Shown here: positions 23,306-32,526 of the stretch, piece after piece
How the letters are laid out: each line of letters starts with the position of its first letter
Position numbering within the stretch: the stretch's first letter is position 1
NCBI GenBank assembly: GCA_052034135.1
Contig: JBPOJC010000005.1
Span: 1 to 64,000, forward strand
Direction: 5' to 3'
Origin: JAGPKI01 sp052034135
GTDB taxonomy: Bacteria > Caldisericota > Caldisericia > UBA6126 > JAGPKI01
Length of the DNA stretch: 64,000 bases
Notes under the pieces: generated by a model
What the model saw: the letters and a program-made list of their open reading frames with translations, nothing else
Databases searched by the model: none
What the model was told of the DNA's origin: nothing
Program-made: the position numbers and the translations under genes

Positions 23306-24130
23306 TTAACTTGCAAGACGTGGATAAAGCATAGTCGCTATAATTATTGCTATTAATATCATTCCTATTAGCAGCCCAATATGCAGAAGCATATTTGTAT
23401 ATACACCAGTTATCAAAATAGCTCTTAATATCTCCACTACATAGCTTAAAGGATTCGCAACCGCGACAACTTGAAGCCATTTAGGCATTATAGAAATAGG
23501 ATAGATTGCACTTGAAGCAAAGAAAAGAGGCATTGTTAAAACTTGTCCTATACCCATAAATCTCTCTCTTGTTCTCATTAATGAAGCAAGAATCATTGAA
23601 AAACAGCTAAAAAATGCAGATTCCAGAATAACAATAAATATTGTTCCAACTATGCCAAGCACGCTCCATCTTATATCCACTTTTAAAATGAGTGCTAATA
23701 TTAAGATTATTACAGCCTGGCTCAAACCTCTCACAGCTGCGCCCATTGTTCTTCCAACAACAAATGCACTTCGCGGAACCGGGAGAGCTAAAAATTTCTG
23801 AATTATCCCCTGATCTCTATCCCAAATAAGCGCTAAACCATAGAAAATTGAAATAAACAAAACTGATTGTGAAAGTATACCAGGTGTCATAAAAGCAATG
23901 TATGGAACACCACCAGTAGGAATTGCTTTAATTCTTGTAAATGTTTCTCCAAAAACAAGCAACCATAAAACTGGCTGAACTGCTCTTGTAAATAACTCAG
24001 TTGGGTCATGGCGTAGCCTTCTCGCTTCCATTTCACCAAGGGTTAATGAATCATTAATCCATTTCTTTATTTTTGAAGACAGGCTTTTATTGTAACCTTC
24101 TTGCTGTTTTTCGGATTCTCCTAAGCTCAT
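23306..24130 (-). CDS. ABC-2 type exporter permease
   Basis: The 274-residue protein has six hydrophobic segments and the ABC-2 family pattern: RHDPTELFTRAVQPVLWLLVFGETF, PYIAFMTPGIL, FASSAIYPISIMPKWLQ, ANPLSYVVEILRAI. It is a DrrB-like permease for drugs, lipids or polysaccharide. GAAGGAGG lies eight bases before the ATG. The first 44 bases overlap the upstream ATPase gene in another frame. Substrate unknown. Confidence 0.9.
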   Translation of the reverse strand: MSLGESEKQQEGYNKSLSSKIKKWINDSLTLGEMEARRLRHDPTELFTRAVQPVLWLLVFGETFTRIKAIPTGGVPYIAFMTPGILSQSVLFISIFYGLALIWDRDQGIIQKFLALPVPRSAFVVGRTMGAAVRGLSQAVIILILALILKVDIRWSVLGIVGTIFIVILESAFFSCFSMILASLMRTRERFMGIGQVLTMPLFFASSAIYPISIMPKWLQVVAVANPLSYVVEILRAILITGVYTNMLLHIGLLIGMILIAIIIATMLYPRLAS

Positions 24131-24872
24131 TAAAATTACCTCCTTCTTCTACGCTATGTCCTGTGAGAATAATAAATGCATTTTCGAGACTTTCTGTGCC
24201 TGTTTGCTTCAATATTTCCTGCGGTGTGCCAATGGTAACTATTTTACCATGATCCATTATGGCAAGTCTATCGCAAAGAGCTTCCGCTTCTTCCATATAG
24301 TGGGTTGTCAATAAAATAGTTGTTTCATATTGTTCCTGCAGAGTTAACAATACATTCCATACAGAACGCCTTGAAATTGGGTCAAGACCCACTGTTGGTT
24401 CATCAAGTAAAAGAATTTCAGGATTATGCAAAAGTGACTGTGCTATTTCTAATTTTCTTACCATTCCTCCGGAGTACTCTCTTACGAGTCTATGGGAAAA
24501 ATCACCTAATTCCATTAAATCAATGAGTTCATTAATTCTTTTTTCTCTGCCTCTTTTATTTAATCCGACAAGTTTAGCAAAGATTAAGAGGTTTTCATAT
24601 CCTGTTAGTGATCCATCACTTGATAACGCTTGTGGGACATATCCAATAAAATTCCTAACTATTGCAGCATTTTTGGGAAGCTCATAACCATTTACTTCTA
24701 CTCTTCCTTTGGTCGGAGTTATTAAAGTGGAAATAATTCTAACTGTGGTTGTTTTGCCTGCTCCATTTGGACCAAGAAGCCCAAATAATTCACCCCTTTT
24801 TACATTGAATGATATACCGTCAAGAGCTTTTGTTTGTCCGAAATGTTTGAAGAGATTATCTATTTTAATCAT
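24087..24872 (-). CDS. ABC exporter ATP-binding protein (DrrA-like)
   Basis: This 261-residue ATPase has Walker A GPNGAGKTT, signature EYSGGMVRKLEIAQSLL, Walker B ILLLDEPTVGLDP, and a switch histidine in LLTTHYMEEAEALCD. The layout and permease partner match the DrrAB class of exporters. The C-terminal tail is short. It is the first gene of a two-gene operon, preceded by an extended -10 sequence, and is divergent from tyrS. Confidence 0.93.
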   Translation of the reverse strand: MIKIDNLFKHFGQTKALDGISFNVKRGELFGLLGPNGAGKTTTVRIISTLITPTKGRVEVNGYELPKNAAIVRNFIGYVPQALSSDGSLTGYENLLIFAKLVGLNKRGREKRINELIDLMELGDFSHRLVREYSGGMVRKLEIAQSLLHNPEILLLDEPTVGLDPISRRSVWNVLLTLQEQYETTILLTTHYMEEAEALCDRLAIMDHGKIVTIGTPQEILKQTGTESLENAFIILTGHSVEEGGNFNELRRIRKTARRLQ

Positions 24873-24891
24873 ATTAGTCCTTTCTAAATTG

Positions 24892-24900
24892 ATTATAGCA
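24892..24900 (-). promoter_or_regulatory. Extended -10 promoter of the ABC exporter operon
   Basis: On the minus strand the sequence reads TGCTATAAT: a perfect TATAAT with the TG extension one base upstream. The ATG of the ATPase gene is 20 bases away. A good -35 is not visible, as expected for an extended -10 site. Confidence 0.5.
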
Positions 24901-24928
24901 CAAAATTAATATTAAATATTCTTAAACA

Positions 24929-24957
24929 TTGATACGTAATGATTGATTTATTATAAT
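24929..24957 (+). promoter_or_regulatory. Sigma-70-type promoter of tyrS
   Basis: TTGATA (24929-24934), a 17-base spacer and TATAAT (24952-24957), a near-consensus housekeeping promoter. The start of transcription would be near 24964, leaving a leader of about 45 bases before the tyrS ATG, too short for a T-box riboswitch. Confidence 0.6.
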
Positions 24958-25009
24958 TAACCCTTAATTAAAAGGTTTTCAATTTAAAAAAGGAAAATGA
25001 AATAAATTT

Positions 25010-26209
25010 ATGAAAAAAAAAGAGGAGATATTAGATAAACTCAAAACAAATACCGTAGACTTTATTACTGAGGAGGAATTATTAAAAAAATTATCTTCTA
25101 AAAAAAGCTTAAAAATAAAATTAGGAGCCGATCCTACAGCTCCAGATTTACATTTAGGACATGCCGTTGTTCTTGAAAAACTAAGAGAGTTTCAAGAACT
25201 TGGTCACGAGATAATCTTTGTAATTGGTGATTTCACAGCTTTAATAGGAGATCCATCTGGTAGATCAAAGGTAAGAAAAGCATTGAGCAAGGAAGAAATA
25301 GAACAAAATGCCAAAACTTATGTAGCACAGGTATCAAAAATTCTTGATATAAGTAAAATTCAAATAAGGTATAATAGCGAATGGCTTTCTAAGATAAATC
25401 TTTCGGATCTAATTAAAATAATGTCTCATTTCACCATTGCAAGAATCATTGAAAGGGACGATTTTTCCAAACGATTTAAACAAAACACACCGATATTTAT
25501 GCATGAATTCTTGTATCCTATTCTGCAGGCTTATGATTCAGTTGCAATAAAAGCAGATGTTGAACTTGGGGGAACTGATCAAAAATTTAATTTATTGCTT
25601 GGGAGAGAAATGCAAACAATTTTTGGTCAGGAGGAGCAAGTAATAATTACTTTGCCTCTCCTTATTGGGACCGATGGTTCTTTAAAAATGAGTAAATCTT
25701 TTGGTAATTACATCGGTATTACGGAAGATCCTTTTACAATGTATGGTAAGGTTATGTCAATTCCAGATAGTTTAATTCTCGACTATTTTAAATTAGTTTT
25801 AAGTTATAACGATACTGAACTTACAGAAATTTCTAAAAGTTTAGAAACTGAAAATCCTATGAAATTAAAAATGAAATTAGCAAAAGAAATTGTATCCAAG
25901 TATCATTCCGAAGAAGATTCTAAAAAAGCAGAGAAAATGTTCACTAAAATACACAGAGAGCGTAGTTTACCCTCGGACATAGTTGAATATATTTACGAGG
26001 GGCCATTACAGATAAAAGCCTTTGAATTTATTAATAGTCTCAATCTGTTACCAAGCAAGTCTGAAGCAAAAAGAGTAATCTCGCAAGGTGGATTAGAAGT
26101 TGATGGAGAAAATATTACTGATCCATTTTTTACATTAAATGTAAAAAATAATATGATAATTAAAATAGGTAAGAGGAAATTTGTTAAAATAAGGATTCAG
26201 AATCCCTAA
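25010..26209 (+). CDS. tyrS: TyrS, tyrosyl-tRNA synthetase
   Basis: This 399-residue class I synthetase charges tRNA-Tyr. It shows KLGADPTAPDLHLGH (HIGH motif as HLGH, residues 48-51), GDFTALIGDPSGRS, ADVELGGTDQKFNLL, KMSKS (about 226-230) and a C-terminal S4 RNA-binding domain (SEAKRVISQGGLEVDG). A TTGATA/TATAAT promoter lies upstream. The 3' end overlaps the convergent GNAT gene by 26 bases. Confidence 0.96.
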   Translation: MKKKEEILDKLKTNTVDFITEEELLKKLSSKKSLKIKLGADPTAPDLHLGHAVVLEKLREFQELGHEIIFVIGDFTALIGDPSGRSKVRKALSKEEIEQNAKTYVAQVSKILDISKIQIRYNSEWLSKINLSDLIKIMSHFTIARIIERDDFSKRFKQNTPIFMHEFLYPILQAYDSVAIKADVELGGTDQKFNLLLGREMQTIFGQEEQVIITLPLLIGTDGSLKMSKSFGNYIGITEDPFTMYGKVMSIPDSLILDYFKLVLSYNDTELTEISKSLETENPMKLKMKLAKEIVSKYHSEEDSKKAEKMFTKIHRERSLPSDIVEYIYEGPLQIKAFEFINSLNLLPSKSEAKRVISQGGLEVDGENITDPFFTLNVKNNMIIKIGKRKFVKIRIQNP

Positions 26210-27101
26210 ATTCTTTGTCGCTTTTACGTTTCTTTCTGAGAAGATAAAAATTTCTTATCTCGTCATATTCCTCAAGTTGAAAGAATTCAGAGATATAATA
26301 ATCTAACTCATTTATATATCTAACGAAGATTTCTCTCGTTTTTAGGCGCCAATCTCTTGCCAGAAAAGGAACTTCTTTACGCATTTCGTAATAATCATAA
26401 GGAATTTCCACTGCAATAGTTTCTCCCTTCAAGTCAAGATTAATATTTGATATCTCTCTAAAAAGTAAAGCTTGTTTTATTCCTCTTGTTGTTATTGAAT
26501 AAAGGATTCTAATAGTTTCGTTTGCTTTCTGAAAATATAATCTTTCTCTTAGCTTTATCTGAGGTATTTTTAAATCTTCAATTCTTTTTCTTACCCTTTT
26601 AGTTTTGATTTTCCACTCTAAATAAAATCTATCAGCAGGGATAGAAACTCCTGTACTTATTGGCAATTCGCTATATGCTTCAATGCAATATTTACGAATG
26701 ATTCCGCCCAATTTTCTTATATTTAGATTCGCATTGATGCCAAGAAGGGGATCATAGGTCCATACAATTTTTTTAATTCCTCTTTCGAGAGCAATTTTAT
26801 ATTGTTCTTGTTTTAGGCGGAAACCCAAAGACTTTTTTTGATAGGCTGTATAAATACCTGCAGTGTCACTGATAAGATAATAACCATCTTTAGGGTTATA
26901 TGCTGGTAGCGCAAAATTGAATCCAATAAGTTTATTGTCAACGTAGATTCCAAGTGTTAAGCCACCATTTTCTGCGATAAGCTCCATTAAATAAGCTGGA
27001 ACTATCCCCACTTCATTAAGTGGGGATAGTTCCTTTTGTATTTCTTCGCAAGCAAAATAATCTTCTTTGCTACTTACAGGTTTTATTACAATATTATTCA
27101 A
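26184..27101 (-). CDS. GNAT-superfamily acetyltransferase (COG3375-like)
   Basis: The 305-residue protein matches predicted acetyltransferases of the COG3375 type. It has an N-terminal GNAT fold with GGLTLGIYVDNKLIGF, QKKSLGFRLKQEQ (acetyl-CoA pocket region) and WTYDPLLGINANLNIRKLG, then the family-specific STGVSIPADRFYLEW. The substrate is not known. It follows htrA by a few bases on the same strand and its 3' end overlaps tyrS. The C-terminal tail is rich in lysine and arginine (LLRKKRKSDKE). Confidence 0.85.
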   Translation of the reverse strand: MNNIVIKPVSSKEDYFACEEIQKELSPLNEVGIVPAYLMELIAENGGLTLGIYVDNKLIGFNFALPAYNPKDGYYLISDTAGIYTAYQKKSLGFRLKQEQYKIALERGIKKIVWTYDPLLGINANLNIRKLGGIIRKYCIEAYSELPISTGVSIPADRFYLEWKIKTKRVRKRIEDLKIPQIKLRERLYFQKANETIRILYSITTRGIKQALLFREISNINLDLKGETIAVEIPYDYYEMRKEVPFLARDWRLKTREIFVRYINELDYYISEFFQLEEYDEIRNFYLLRKKRKSDKEFRDSESLF

Positions 27102-27104
27102 TTA

Positions 27105-28298
27105 TCACCTTTTAAGCTCACCAAGTTGTACTTGTACATCCATTCTTTTGCCAAGTCTATCGATTGTTAGGGTAACAATATCACCTACCTTTTTACTTCT
27201 TATGTAAGCAATTAAATCTTCCGATTTTATTATTTCTTTTCCGTCAACTGATATTATAACATCATTTTTCTTAATTCCAGCTTTTCTTGCAGCTCCTTCT
27301 GGGACTTCAACTACAACAACGCCTTTATCAGTTTTTAGGTTAAGTTCTTTAGCTACTGTTTCGCTATTTTCTGTAATAACAACTCCCAATGATGGCCAAG
27401 AAACTGTACCATATTCTATTAATTCATTCATAACTTTCTTAGCAACATTAGAAGAAACTGCAAAGCCGAGTCCCTGTGCGTCCGACTCAATCATAAAATT
27501 TATACCAATTACTTCACCTTTTAAATTTATGAGTGGTCCACCACTGTTGCCAGGGTTAATGGGAGCGTCAGTTTGAATTACTCCGACCATCGGAGTAGTA
27601 GCAGTTTGTTTGGTTTCTTGATAAGGGAAAAAGAACGGGAAAGGTAATTCAGGTGTTTGGCTACTTGAAGGTGGAGTTATCTCTCTTTGAATTCCACTAA
27701 TAACTCCAACTGTTACAGTATAATCATAACCTAACGGATTACCAATTGCTATAACAGTTTCTCCTACTCTTGCTTTATCTGAATCACCTAAGGAAAGAGT
27801 TGGTAAATTTCTTGCGTTAATGGCGACAACTGCAATATCTGATAAAGTGTCTGTTCCGACAATTTTACCATCATACTTTTTTCCATCTTTAAGAGTAACT
27901 TTTATGGTATCAGCATTCTCTACAACATGGTTATTTGTGAGAATATAACCATCTTCCCTTACAATAAAACCTGATCCAAATCCACTACTTACTATTATTC
28001 CACGGGATGATTTACTTATGTCTATTTTTACAACTGAATTACTTGCCTGTTCAGCTATAATTGGAATAATTTCATAAGTTTCTATATTAGAACTAATTGA
28101 TATGGGTGCGCTCGTTGTTGTTGATGTTTGAGGTTGTGCCTCCAGATTAATAGGTGGCGCCGGTAAAAACGATGGTTTTGAAACAAGCCAATAGGTGGAA
28201 AAAGCTCCGCCTGCAAATCCACCAATTATGAATATAATTAGCGCAACTATAATGCTTACAAACGAATTACCTTTTTTTCTCACTTTTAAATCTTCCAT
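27105..28298 (-). CDS. htrA: HtrA/DegP-type serine protease with PDZ domain
   Basis: This 397-residue envelope protease has one N-terminal membrane anchor (about residues 12-35), a Pro/Thr/Ser-rich linker, a trypsin-like domain with catalytic H124 (TNNHVV), D154 (SDIAVV) and S252 (GNSGGPL), and one PDZ domain (about 300-395). Members degrade or refold damaged exported proteins. Between D154 and S252 there is a Pro/Phe-rich loop (LPFPFFFPYQ) that could be the regulatory LA-type loop. It is co-oriented with the 612-residue orphan upstream. Confidence 0.94.
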   Translation of the reverse strand: MEDLKVRKKGNSFVSIIVALIIFIIGGFAGGAFSTYWLVSKPSFLPAPPINLEAQPQTSTTTSAPISISSNIETYEIIPIIAEQASNSVVKIDISKSSRGIIVSSGFGSGFIVREDGYILTNNHVVENADTIKVTLKDGKKYDGKIVGTDTLSDIAVVAINARNLPTLSLGDSDKARVGETVIAIGNPLGYDYTVTVGVISGIQREITPPSSSQTPELPFPFFFPYQETKQTATTPMVGVIQTDAPINPGNSGGPLINLKGEVIGINFMIESDAQGLGFAVSSNVAKKVMNELIEYGTVSWPSLGVVITENSETVAKELNLKTDKGVVVVEVPEGAARKAGIKKNDVIISVDGKEIIKSEDLIAYIRSKKVGDIVTLTIDRLGKRMDVQVQLGELKR

Positions 28299-28338
28299 AA
28301 ATTTCCTCCATTAATTATCAAAATTATCTAAAAGTAAA

Positions 28339-30177
28339 TTACACTAATTCTTTTCTAAAAGTTACATTTTTTAATAATGACCTTATAAATTCAGCTCCAA
28401 ACATTAAATATATTGAAATACTGTAAGGTCTGTCATTTAAGTAAAACAACCCATTTGCAACGCTAAGAAGCCTTTGTTTGTAGAAATTAACAAATAACTC
28501 CAATTCAAATCTCAATATTTGCACTCTTTGCCTCTCCTCAGCAGAAGCATTACTCTTTTTTATACTTAATGTAGCGGTTCTTTCATCTAATTCAACTAAA
28601 AGTTTTTTTGCAAGATTTAATAATTTTGTATCTATAAACTTATTCTTTTCTAAGATAAACTTTGCAGCTTTTACCTCTTGTCCTTCTTTAAATTCATTAA
28701 GTTCTTCCAAAAATTTAAAAATTTCAGTTGCAGTAGCTCTCCACTTTAAAGAGAACTCATTACAATCTATAATATTCCCAAAAAAAGGTCTTAATATTTC
28801 AGGAAGAACAATTTTTAAATTTCCATTAAGGCTTAAGTTGTCGAGAAAGTTTAAGCCTATTCTTATTGTTCTGCATATTGGTATATCAATTTTCGATTTA
28901 CGGAGATTTCTTATTAATGCATCAGCTGCTGGTAAATATTTTGAACCTTGCTCGGGTAATCCAATTGCATTAGGATATAGACGCAATTCATTAATGAAGG
29001 GAACTGCTTTACCAATTATAAATCCATTTATGTTTTCATCTAATTGTTTATAACTCTCACCTGATATTTTGTAGAATAAGATTTTATTATTTTTATCCAA
29101 AAACAATTGCACTCTCTCTATTTTATTGTTGGCATCTAAAATATTTAAATAAAATGGTATGTTGTATAAATCATTTATTAATCTAATTCTCTGAATGTCA
29201 ATTTTTGCTTCATTAAGTGATTGATTATATGCCTCTATAAATGTAGAAGTTTCTTTCATAAGGATATTAAAGAAAAAATTATCTAATCCAAAATCCTTTG
29301 GAGAAGAAAATATTGTACTTGATTTTGATAGATTAAAATTAAATCTCTCTCCTAAATCTTTAGTTATAAATTTGAAAGCAAGAGTCTCAAGGTCTGTTAT
29401 AGTTGTTAAAGGATTGATATTGCTTTTTATGTAATTTATTAAATGATTACTTCTACTTATTATTTCTTCTTTACTTTCTGGTAGATAAGCCTGTTCTAAT
29501 AACCCTTTAAGTAAATAATCAAAATATAATGATTTTAAAACATCTTTTATGTTTGCATCACCAAGCTGGATAGAAGAGAAAAGATAGTTCTGCTCTTTTT
29601 TTGGAGCTATGCCAAATTTTCCAAAAGACTTAGTTAATAAGTAAAAAAGCTCTTGTTCATTATGATCATTAAAAAATAATTTAAGATCATTACTTATATC
29701 ATATGCACAATTATCTCCATATTCATTACTAATGCCTGATTGATTTGAAAAACTAGCAGCCGAAAGTTTTTTCAGAAAGTCTTTATCAAGTTTTTCTGCA
29801 TAATCCGTATATTTTTTTGAAATTGTCCTAACATTTATTCCATAATCCTTTAGTTGTGCTAATTCGAGAGCAGGAAGATAAAATATACCATAAGAAGTAT
29901 CAATATTTGTGTATGTTGCTTCTCCAAATGAATTTGAGTAATCCTCAGTTATAATATAATTATTGTCTTCTAAATTAGTGTAATAAAAAAGGTTTTGGTC
30001 AGGAGTGCCAATTTTTTCATCATGAATAAATGGGGTAAATGATATTTGATAGTTCTTCTCTGTGAGAGCATTAAATAATGCAACATCGGTAATAAGCGCA
30101 TCCCAAAGTATGTTTTGGTCGCCCTTAAATATGATACTAATTTTTTCGTTATCTAATAATTTCATAAATAAACTCAT
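28339..30177 (-). CDS. Large soluble protein of unknown function
   Basis: This 612-residue frame has no signal peptide, no clear membrane helix and no motif I recognise. Composition is Lys/Asn/Leu/Ile rich. The first ~130 residues look globular, the middle is helical, and the C-terminal ~100 residues are helical with ATLSIKKSNASAEERQR. A second in-frame ATG (30165, giving MKLLDNEKIS) may be the real start, as no good ribosome site precedes either. It is co-oriented with htrA, 40 bases upstream, and transcribed away from the DUF362 gene. Confidence 0.7.
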   Translation of the reverse strand: MSLFMKLLDNEKISIIFKGDQNILWDALITDVALFNALTEKNYQISFTPFIHDEKIGTPDQNLFYYTNLEDNNYIITEDYSNSFGEATYTNIDTSYGIFYLPALELAQLKDYGINVRTISKKYTDYAEKLDKDFLKKLSAASFSNQSGISNEYGDNCAYDISNDLKLFFNDHNEQELFYLLTKSFGKFGIAPKKEQNYLFSSIQLGDANIKDVLKSLYFDYLLKGLLEQAYLPESKEEIISRSNHLINYIKSNINPLTTITDLETLAFKFITKDLGERFNFNLSKSSTIFSSPKDFGLDNFFFNILMKETSTFIEAYNQSLNEAKIDIQRIRLINDLYNIPFYLNILDANNKIERVQLFLDKNNKILFYKISGESYKQLDENINGFIIGKAVPFINELRLYPNAIGLPEQGSKYLPAADALIRNLRKSKIDIPICRTIRIGLNFLDNLSLNGNLKIVLPEILRPFFGNIIDCNEFSLKWRATATEIFKFLEELNEFKEGQEVKAAKFILEKNKFIDTKLLNLAKKLLVELDERTATLSIKKSNASAEERQRVQILRFELELFVNFYKQRLLSVANGLFYLNDRPYSISIYLMFGAEFIRSLLKNVTFRKELV

Positions 30178-30355
30178 TCATTATAGCTATAAATTTCAGT
30201 TTTATAAAATAAATAAAAACAATCGAATAAATCTTATTCAGGAGATTTTTTAAACATAACAATTATTATTTATGTCTGTTTATTAATAAATTAAATTAAT
30301 TTTTGTTAAGTAAAAATGATTTTAAGCTATAATATTTTAAAAGGTGAACTTGAAA

Positions 30356-31345
30356 GTGAAAACTGTTATTTGGGAATTGTTTGATAAAGAGGATAAAAAT
30401 ATTAATTTTACTCCTTTCTTAGAAAGAGCTTTAAATGTTCTTGATCTGTCTATTGAAAGAGAAGAAATTCTCTTTACCGTAGATACGACCAATTTGGAAA
30501 CTGTTGTTCAAAAAAGAGAAGTAATTAATTTAATAAGAGGCTTATCAGATATATTAAATAAAAACAAAATAATCATCCTTACTTCTCAAAGTGATGAAGT
30601 AATAAATTCTAATACTTTAGGCAGTGAATTTGAGGTTAAGTCTATCTTTGAAGACGGGTTTTGCTTAGTGGAACATAAAAGGAAAATTGAAAAATTCAGT
30701 GATTATAAAACTCAAAAACCTTTTTTTCTCTCAAAGTTCTATTTTCCAAAAAGTATTGTGGATGCCAAATTTATAGTTCCAATTAATATGTTTGATACTT
30801 CTCCGATATTTGGCATTAAAGGTGTTGTATCATCATTTTTTTGGTTCCTGCCTACTTATACAAGAAGCGAAATCCTCATTCTTGAAAATATAATAAATCG
30901 TTCAACTGCTCTTTTAGAGGCTTTTTCTGAAATTAGCAAAAGAATTATTTTTGCAGTAAATTTGCTATTAAATGAAGTTAATATGGCTACAATTTCGGAG
31001 GATAGTGTAGCGACAGATGCTTTTACTTCAGCGCTTGTAGGGATAAAGGCTTTATCTATTCCTATAACAAAAATAGCGAATAAAAAAAAGTTAGGTACAG
31101 GAGATATAATGAGGCTGATTATTTCTGGAGAAAAGTTTAGTAAACCCGTTACATTTCTTGAAAGAAAAGAAGTTGATAAATCTGTTACAATTAATTCAGC
31201 AAAATGTAATTTATGTATGAAATGTTTAGACTTTTGTCCCTTAGGAGCGATAATTATTGACGAGGAAAATTTATGTATAAATAATGATAAATGTAACAAA
31301 TGCGCTTATTGTATCGAGATTTGCCCTTTGAAAGCAATAAATTAA
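30356..31345 (+). CDS. DUF362-type protein with C-terminal 2[4Fe-4S] ferredoxin domain
   Basis: This ~329-residue protein has an N-terminal DUF362-like domain (FFLSKFYFPKSIVDAKFIVPI...GIKGVVSSFFWFLP, DAFTSALVGIKAL). It ends with a ferredoxin module with CNLCMKCLDFCP and CNKCAYCIEICP. Proteins with this arrangement are common in anaerobes but lack a proven role, with electron transfer or iron-sulfur handling suspected. GTG at 30344 is also in frame, but AAAGGTGA is better spaced for GTG 30356. It precedes the buk-ptb genes. Confidence 0.8.
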   Translation: MKTVIWELFDKEDKNINFTPFLERALNVLDLSIEREEILFTVDTTNLETVVQKREVINLIRGLSDILNKNKIIILTSQSDEVINSNTLGSEFEVKSIFEDGFCLVEHKRKIEKFSDYKTQKPFFLSKFYFPKSIVDAKFIVPINMFDTSPIFGIKGVVSSFFWFLPTYTRSEILILENIINRSTALLEAFSEISKRIIFAVNLLLNEVNMATISEDSVATDAFTSALVGIKALSIPITKIANKKKLGTGDIMRLIISGEKFSKPVTFLERKEVDKSVTINSAKCNLCMKCLDFCPLGAIIIDEENLCINNDKCNKCAYCIEICPLKAIN

Positions 31346-31440
31346 TAGTTTAACAAATTTTATAGAAATAATGCTGAATTTGCGGTTATACGGATATTTG
31401 CTTTAAATTGCGAGAATGAGATAAAAGGAGATATTTGTAA

Positions 31441-32502
31441 ATGGAAAAGATATTAGTTATAAATCCAGGCTCAACATCAACTAAAATAGCAATTTATAAT
31501 GATAAATCTAAAGTTTTTGAAACAAACTTAGCACACGAAGCTACTGAATTAAATAAATTTGAAAGAATAGTTGATCAATGTGATTTCAGAAAAGAGCGTA
31601 TTTTAGATATCTTAGAAAAAGAAAATTACAGAATTTCTGATTTTACTGCTATTGTTGCAAGAGGAGGACTTTTAAAGCCACTTTCCGCAGGTTCCTACAG
31701 AATTGATGATAATATGGTTTCTGATTTGAAGGCTTGCAAATATGGAGAGCATGCTTCGAATCTTGGTGCAATAATAGCTTACGATCTATCTAAAGTGTAT
31801 AACATTCCAGCTTTTATTGCTGATCCAGTGTCAGTTGATGAATTTACTGAACTTGCAAGACTTACGGGATTGAAAGATATTCAAAGAGTTTCTTTAGATC
31901 ATCCTTTAAATATTAGAGCAATACTTAAAAAATACTGTGAAGAAGAGAAGAAAAACTTTACAGATTTATGTGCGGTTTGTGCTCATTTAGGTGGAGGAAT
32001 TTCTGTTACTGCTTTTAAAGAAGGTAAATTGATTGATGTTAGTAACCCTAATGAAGGAGGACCATTTTCAACAACAAGGGCAGGCAGCCTGCCTTCAATT
32101 GATATTGTTGAAATGTGTTACTCAGATAATTATGATATGAATAGTTTTAAAAAGCTTCTTCTGACTCAGGCCGGACTGGTCTCGTATTTAGGGACAAATG
32201 ATTTAAAGGTTGCCATTAAAATGATGGATGAAGGAAATTCATATGCTAAAGACGTGATAGATGCTCTTTGTTATCAGGTTAGCAAAGAAATAGGAGCAAT
32301 GTCTTTAGTACTAAAGAAAAGACCGGAAGTTATTATATTGACTGGAGGAATGAGTAATTCGACTTATGTTGTTGACGCCATTAAAGAACGAGTTTCTTTT
32401 ATAGCTCCTGTTAAAGTTTATTCAGGGAGCGACGAAATGGAAGCACTTGCATATGCTGCATTAAATGCAAAAAGCGGTAAAGAAGAAATCAAAGTATACT
32501 AA
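31441..32502 (+). CDS. buk: Butyrate kinase, paralogue 1
   Basis: This 353-residue ASKHA kinase converts butyryl phosphate and ADP to butyrate and ATP. Motifs are ILVINPGSTSTKIA (phosphate 1), VARGGLLKP, CAHLGGGISVTAF and ILTGGMSNS. A KGAGATATTTGTAA leader with AAAGGAG precedes the ATG. It is followed by ptb and a second kinase gene. Substrates could also be branched-chain acyl phosphates, since enzymes of this family are broad. Bases 31714-31842 are unusually similar to the same region of paralogue 2. Confidence 0.95.
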   Translation: MEKILVINPGSTSTKIAIYNDKSKVFETNLAHEATELNKFERIVDQCDFRKERILDILEKENYRISDFTAIVARGGLLKPLSAGSYRIDDNMVSDLKACKYGEHASNLGAIIAYDLSKVYNIPAFIADPVSVDEFTELARLTGLKDIQRVSLDHPLNIRAILKKYCEEEKKNFTDLCAVCAHLGGGISVTAFKEGKLIDVSNPNEGGPFSTTRAGSLPSIDIVEMCYSDNYDMNSFKKLLLTQAGLVSYLGTNDLKVAIKMMDEGNSYAKDVIDALCYQVSKEIGAMSLVLKKRPEVIILTGGMSNSTYVVDAIKERVSFIAPVKVYSGSDEMEALAYAALNAKSGKEEIKVY

Positions 32503-32526
32503 ATTTATTAAGGAGGTAAATATTAA

